The notes beneath the pieces are model-generated. The model was not told the origin of the DNA. It did no database searches and worked only from the letters and a program-made list of their open reading frames with translations. This document shows positions 59,282 to 64,000 of a stretch of DNA of 64,000 nucleotides, one piece after another. Source of the DNA: Theristus sp. LFF4_11 (Eukaryota > Nematoda > Chromadorea > Monhysterida > Xyalidae); contig JASANC010005724.1 of NCBI GenBank assembly GCA_030248135.1, positions 1 to 64,000 on the forward strand, given 5' to 3'. Position 1 is the first letter of the stretch. Each line of letters starts with the position of its first letter. A program made the position numbers and the translations under genes.

Positions 59282-60700
59282 TAGGGTTGTTAAAAAAAAC
59301 AAAAATCGTCATTTTTGTTTTTTTTTAATTTTTTTTTAATTTCAAAAATCAAAGTTGTGCTAAATCAATCAGGGAGTCCGAAGAACCACATATGATATGC
59401 AAGCGCCTCCCGAATAGGGTTGTTAAAAAAAACAAAAATCGTCATTTTTGTTTTTTTTTTAATTTTTTTTTTAAAATTTCAAAAATCAAAGTTGTGCTAA
59501 ATCAATCAGGGAGTCCGAAGAACCACATATGATATGCAAGCGCCTCCCGAATGACACCCGTATGGCGGAACTTTGCAGATTTTGTTTTGGTGACCTCAAT
59601 TACCCCTTTTCCAAACCGTCACCATGCCTCTTGTGTTTTGACCTCCAAAACGTCACTAATTGTCCCCAGCTAAGCTAATGCTAAAGTGAAGACAAACATA
59701 CCGCCTTGAAATTCGATCAATTCTTCTGATGGTGTCGCGACGACACGACACGAAGCAGCAACCAGACAACGTAGCGCTTGCAAACGGTGCAGCGAGCACA
59801 ATCGGACGCTCTGCGAGGCTAATCGTCACCTTATCTGCATCGGAAATGGTAGGCTAAGCTTTGGGACGCTCAAAAACTTCATCGCAGATGTTGTCGAAGC
59901 CTAAAATCAGTCGGTAAAACGGCCCAAAATCGACTGCTAAAGGTTTTACGAGGTATAATCAAAGAAAATTTTTGTTGAACTTTCGAAAAATTGTGCCAAA
60001 ATTGAGGTTTTCAGAGCATATTAGAGGAAAATTTTTCGAATTTTTTTTTTTTAAATCGGCATTTTTGTTTTTTTTAATCACTTTTTTTTTAAATTTTCAT
60101 TTTTGTTTAACAACCCTACTCCCGAATGACTCCCGTATGGCGGAACTTTGCAGATTTTGTTTTGGTGACCTCAATTACCCCTTTTCCAAACCGTCACCAT
60201 GCCTCTTCTTGTGTTTTGACCTCCAAAACGTCACTAATTGTCCCCAGCTAAACTAATGCTAAAGTGAAGACAAACATACCGCCTTGAAATTCGATCAATT
60301 CTTCTGATGGTGTCGCGACGACACGACACGAAGCAGCAAGCAACCAGACAACGCAGCGCTTGCAAACGGAGCAGCGAGCACAATCGGACGCTCTGCGAGG
60401 CGAATCGTCACCTTATCTGCATCGGAAATGGTAGGCCAAGCTTTGGGACGCTCAAAAACTTCATCGCAGATGTTGTCGTAGCCTAAAATCAGTCGGTAAA
60501 ACGGCCCAAAATCGACTGCTAAAGGTTTTACGAGGTATAATCAAAGAAAATTTTTGTTGAACTTTCGAAAAATTTTGCCAAAATTGAGGTTTTCAGAGCA
60601 TATTAGAGGAAAATTTTTCGAATTTTTTTTTTAAATCGGCATTTTTGTTTTTTTTTAATCACTTTTTTTTTAAATTTTCATTTTTGTTTAACAACCCTAC
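59282..60700. repeat. Tandemly repeated units with T-run and GTTGTTAAAAAAAACAAAAA words
   Basis: A 134-bp unit starting TAGGGTTGTTAAAAAAAAC occurs twice in tandem (59282, 59416). The longer block from CGTATGGCGGAACTTTGCAG to TTTAACAACCCTAC occurs at about 59568-60118 and again at about 60134-60700 (offset about 566-580 bp). A partial copy lies at 62280-62520 and an inverted copy at about 58640-58900. None of the copies encodes a recognisable protein. Confidence 0.82.
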
Positions 60701-60827
60701 ACCTGACCCCCCCCTCTAAAATTAGGCAAACACCCCCCCTCACCCGAGGTCCCGCGTTCGCTACTGCTGGGGGGGTGTACGGTACCCCCCCCCCACCCCC
60801 CCCCTCGCCCACGGTACTGGTAGCGAA

Positions 60828-61211
60828 AGGGGGTCCTCGGCGGGTGAGACTGAGGGGGGGGGGTGTTTGCCTAATTTTAGGGGGGTTTTCTTGTCAGGTG
60901 CCTTCTCGGTGAGGGGGTGCACCGTGCACGGGCAAAAAATTTTCCTGAGGGGGGGGGTGGTGGTGGGGGGGGGGGTCAGTACTAGGCAGTATCGAAGGCC
61001 GAACGAAATTTTCTAGGGGGGGGGGGGGTGTGGGGAAGGGGGCATAGTTGTTCCAGGGGGGGACAACTATGGGGCGTAATGCATCATTATTAAAACAGCT
61101 GCATCTGCAGTTCCGGTGCTCCTCCTCCATAACACAGGAAAGAAAAAAATGCAAAAACTAAATTGATCATTTTCACCTTATCAAAAAGGCTTGGCTTAGG
61201 ATTAGGATTAG
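60828..61211. other. G-run-rich repeat and TTAGGA-like spacer
   Basis: Continues the G-rich family (GGGGGGGGGTGTTTGCCTAA, runs at about 60854-61065). It is followed by CTTATCAAAAAGGCTTGGCT and TTAGGATTAGGATTAG, into which the LTR element is inserted. The CTTATCAAAAAGG sequence matches the spacer of the fold-back element at 50720. Confidence 0.6.
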
Positions 61212-61353
61212 ACTTCAAGTAGCGAGAGAGTGGCGATTTACTGGACTGGAGAACAACCAAGATTACAGGAAAAGGATCACATTATATAGGATATCAAGGA
61301 TAATTACACACAATTACAGCTAGATAATCACGATAATCGCCCATCATCAACTT
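61212..61353 (-). repeat. LTR copy 1 of the TRIM-like element
   Basis: 142 bp, identical to 62003-62144. On the element's own strand this is the downstream LTR, preceded by the polypurine tract GATGGGGGAG. Confidence 0.8.
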
Positions 61354-62002
61354 CTCCCCCATCAATGAAGAAAAAGAGAGAGGGAGAAGCCAAATCACAA
61401 AATCTCCCTATTTTCAATCACAAATCATTAGCCGTCTGTCTCATACTGCTTCAAACGGCACCACTTCCTGGGACATCACGTCTCAATCCTCGGCACACGC
61501 TCGGCCGGAAACACTCCATACATCGGCACTGCGGCCCATCATCCCATCACGACTCAATGCTCGGCGCTCGTTCGGCAGCCAGAAGCACGTGAAATTCGGC
61601 ACCTTGGCCTCGTCGCAGTCCTCGCGACGCGTCATCGCCCATTGGCTGACGTTCATCTCTCGGCACATCCTTGGCCGGATACATGACTGTTGGTCGCTGC
61701 GCTGATAATACGCCAAACTCCGCTGCGTGAACGGTTGTCTCCTTCTCGTCCATCGAACGTCCCAGATGCTGCGAGCCATTTCCTCCGTGGTTGCTCGACT
61801 TACTGCATGCGCTGCCATCTCGCGGGTCAGCGACAAAACCATAACAGGCCATACGGGACAAAGTCGCGCCTTCCACGGCATAAAGCGACAATAAACAAGT
61901 CGTGCCCATACTGGGTACACACGACAATGAGCAGCAGACGACCACAGAAGGCCGGTCATGATGACCGCCTGCCTACGTGCCACGCTCAACGGCGGGCTCA
62001 CC

Positions 62003-62144
62003 ACTTCAAGTAGCGAGAGAGTGGCGATTTACTGGACTGGAGAACAACCAAGATTACAGGAAAAGGATCACATTATATAGGATATCAAGGATAATTACAC
62101 ACAATTACAGCTAGATAATCACGATAATCGCCCATCATCAACTT
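62003..62144 (-). repeat. LTR copy 2 of the TRIM-like element
   Basis: 142 bp, identical to 61212-61353. On the element's own strand this is the upstream LTR, followed by the TGGTGAGCCCGCC primer-site candidate. Confidence 0.8.
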
Positions 62145-62560
62145 TAGGTTTAGGATTAGGAACCTACAACGACTCATTACAAGCAACCTCAGATCAAAAA
62201 TCAAAAAAATCACTTTTAAGAATGAATACAAGTCCTATGGTGGGGGGGGGTGCCGGCCGGCCGATCAAAAAAGGGTTGGGTTGGGTTGTTAAAAAAAACA
62301 AAAATCGTCATTTTTGTTTTTTTTATTTTTTTTTATTCAAAAATCAAAGTTGTGCTAAATCAGCCAGGGAGTTCGAAGAACCACATTTGATGTGCAATCG
62401 CCTCCCGAATGACTCCCGTATGGCGGAACTTTCCAGATTTTGTTTGGATAACCCCATGCTCATTTACCCCTTTTCCAAATCATAACCATACCTCTTCTTG
62501 TGTTTTGAGTGGAAAAAAAATCCAAATTTTTTTTTAATTAAAAATTTTTTTTTAATTTTT
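62145..62560. repeat. Interrupted host repeat plus partial copy of the T-run family
   Basis: TTAGGATTAGGAACCTACAA (62154-62173) continues the sequence broken by the LTR element and matches 50740-50760. From about 62280 a diverged copy of the GTTGTTAAAAAAAACAAAAA unit follows (GCCTCCCGAATGACTCCCGT present). Confidence 0.65.
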
Positions 62561-62564
62561 TTTA

Positions 62565-63245
62565 CAAATTAGGTTTGTTCGAAGCGTCTCGTCGAGCTGA
62601 GTTCATCTAGACTATTTTCAGAACGATCCGGAAAACTATAAGAGCGAAAATCGTGTTTTATTGAAATTATGTCCATTTCATAGAGGGAAAGTTGCATTTT
62701 CAACAGTAAAACAGGACAATTTTCGACGTGTACTTGAATATTGAACCGTTCTTAGTTGTTCCTTAAAACAAAAATGTTTATGGTCATGGTACAGTGACAC
62801 CCCCGGGCCATGGGGGCAGTAACGAAAGCGGGGACCTCGGGTGTGGGGCGGTGTTTGCCTAATTTTAGAGGGGGGGGGGTGTCAGGTGCCTTCTCGGTTA
62901 GGGGGGGGTGCACGGGCAGAAACTTTTCCTGAGGGGGTGCACTGGCAGAAAAATTTCGTGAGGGTGGGGTGCACGGGATTGCACGGGTAATACCAAATTT
63001 TTACCTTGGAAAAACAGAAATTCTTGTAAAATACAGAATATCTTGTGCAAAGAAGCTGCTTGTTTGGTCAGAAACGACAACATCTATGCAGGGACAGACA
63101 CAAACGTCAAGAAAACTGCAAAAATTACGGTATTTTTGAGAAAAACTGAGGTGAGATTGACCACCGTGAGGGGGGTGCGATCCCGTGTTTTCTCGCGGAG
63201 GGGTACACGGGTATCTGCCCGTGCACGGGCAGGATTTTTGGCTGA
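62565..63245. repeat. Inverted copy of the 58.2-59.2 kb repeat
   Basis: 62570-62765 is the reverse complement of 58180-58380 (TTTGTTCGAAGCGTCTCGTC and following). 62880-63245 is the reverse complement of parts of 58455-59280 (TGCCCGTGCACGGGCAGG, the dispersed GAGAAAACACGGG and TGACGTTTGTGTCTGTC blocks). G runs separate the pieces. Confidence 0.8.
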
Positions 63246-63265
63246 GGGGGTGGCCACATGTTAAC

Positions 63266-64000
63266 ATGGCCACATGTTAAAACTTGCGTGCTGAGCTAAA
63301 CTAACGTGTTAAACTTGCGTCTGTCAGTTGCCCGCAACGTGATCGCGAAATCATGGTACGTGTTTTCGATACGATGATTTGAAGAGTGGGCTCTCGCCAT
63401 GTGGCAGATAGCATAGCTGGTTGAACCTGAAAGTAAGTGTCTTGGGGGGGGGCGACCGGGTCGACAGGGGTTGCCGACAGCTACAGCAAACAGGAATTTT
63501 TGAACACAGTCAAATTTTGGTAATTTTCTAAAGAGGAACAACTAAGAACGGTTCAATATTCAAGTACACGTCGAAAATTGTCCTGTTTTACTGTTGAAAA
63601 TGCAACTTTCCCTCTATGAAATGGACATAATTTCAATAAAACACGATTTTCGCTCTTATAGTTTTCCAGATCGTTCTGAAAATAGTCTAGATGAACTCAG
63701 CTCGACGAGACGCTTCGAACAAACCTAACTTGTAAAAAAAAATTTTTTTTTTTTTTAAATTTTTTTAATTTAAAAAAAATCCGGATTTTTTTCCCCCTAA
63801 CCCTAGGTCCACCCCCCCTCAGCCGAAAATCCTGCCCGTGCACGGGCAGATACCCGTGTACCATTTCCGATGCAGATAAGGTGACGATTCGCCTCGCAGA
63901 GCGTCCGATTGTGCTCGCTGCTCCGTTTGCAAGCGCTACGTTGTCTGGTTGCTGCTTCGTGTCGTGTCGTCGCGACACCATCAGAAGAATTGATCGAATT
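63266..64000. repeat. Direct copy of 57911-58645, cut by the window edge
   Basis: Near-identical to the upstream unit, with differences mainly in homopolymer length. The last bases correspond to about 58645. The unit continues past the window in the other copy, so it is truncated only by the window end. Confidence 0.85.

Larger units (their letters stand above)
56909..60819. mobile_element. Composite repeat block bounded by CAGTACCGTGGGC termini and 8-bp direct repeats
   Basis: CAGTACCGTGGGC at the left and GCCCACGGTACTG at the right form 13-bp terminal inverted repeats. Both are flanked by the exact 8-bp sequence GTAGCGAA (56901-56908 and 60820-60827). Inside are long G runs and C runs (for example 56939-56960, 57030-57055, 60720-60800), A/T homopolymer palindromes, and copies of the repeat family described below. 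GTAGCGAA also occurs inside the block (57389) and in inverted form near 60754. The duplication could therefore reflect insertion into a related copy rather than a unique site. No coding capacity recognised. Confidence 0.6.
61212..62144 (-). mobile_element. Miniature LTR retroelement (TRIM-like), identical 142-bp LTRs
   Basis: Direct repeats 61212-61353 and 62003-62144 are identical over 142 bp. Read on the minus strand, the LTR begins AAGTTGATGATGGGC and ends CTCGCTACTTGAAG. The second LTR-internal junction is followed by TGGTGAGCCCGCC, placed and shaped like a tRNA primer-binding site. The other junction is preceded by GATGGGGGAG, a polypurine tract. A TATA-like CCTATATAATG lies within the LTR. 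The internal part is 649 bp, too short for gag-pol, and is G+C-richer than its surroundings. Its overlapping frames (173 and 132 codons) match no retroviral protein I recognise. Flanks are TTAG on both sides, so a 4-5 bp duplication is possible. Identical LTRs indicate a recent insertion. Confidence 0.78.

Noticed and set aside
60894..61154. Proline/histidine-rich minus-strand frame
   Set aside because: It is simply the translation of G/C homopolymer runs.
61483..62004. 173-codon minus-strand frame as a gag or host gene
   Set aside because: The first codon is GTG at the LTR edge, no CCHC or capsid-like feature is visible, and a second overlapping frame is equally open.
1..64000. tRNA, rRNA, CRISPR arrays, bacterial operons or phage modules
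   Set aside because: No cloverleaf with A and B boxes, no rRNA core sequence, no spaced identical short repeats with unique spacers, and no Shine-Dalgarno-led gene clusters were seen.

Overview
This is nuclear DNA of an animal, most likely an invertebrate. Coding sequence is split into short exons with GT-AG introns (and one GC-AG intron). The recognisable genes are an ETS transcription factor of the Pointed/ETS1 type, a rhodopsin-family peptide-type GPCR with a very long intron, a coiled-coil protein and a small secreted protein. No bacterial operons, rRNA, tRNA or CRISPR were seen. The phylum cannot be fixed from this window. The ETS N-terminal block (PLTPGTNR) resembles arthropod Pointed-P2, but that is not decisive.

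Layout. 1-24.9 kb is AT-rich and poor in mobile elements. It holds an unidentified single-pass membrane protein (exons 5008-9233, + strand, 3' end unresolved), one doubtful orphan exon near 15.0 kb, and the ETS gene (19764-22254, +, 5' end missing). From 23.3 to 33.6 kb a GPCR lies on the minus strand, convergent with the ETS gene. Its two coding exons are separated by an 8.76-kb intron filled with three elements nested inside each other. 37.6-38.0 kb encodes a 114-residue secreted protein; 43.06-44.82 kb encodes a 326-residue coiled-coil protein in seven phase-consistent exons. 48.6-49.1 kb is a Q/A-rich exon with an eh1-like FSIENLL motif. Two minus-strand exons at 50.3 and 53.6 kb look like fragments of a second GPCR.

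From 36.6 kb onward mobile elements dominate: two copies of one hAT-type element with intact 8-bp target duplications, TA-flanked mariner-type elements (one nested in another), several fold-back elements, a miniature LTR element with identical LTRs, and from 56.9 kb to the end a low-complexity G/C-run and A/T-run repeat block with direct and inverted copies. Nothing in the window is a coherent multi-gene system. The host genes appear functionally unrelated (transcription factor, receptor, secreted peptide, structural coiled coil). The richest content is the mobile-element stratigraphy, which can be read directly because target duplications and undisturbed sister copies are preserved.

Gene models below rest on splice-site motifs, reading-phase agreement and recognised domains; no transcript evidence was available.
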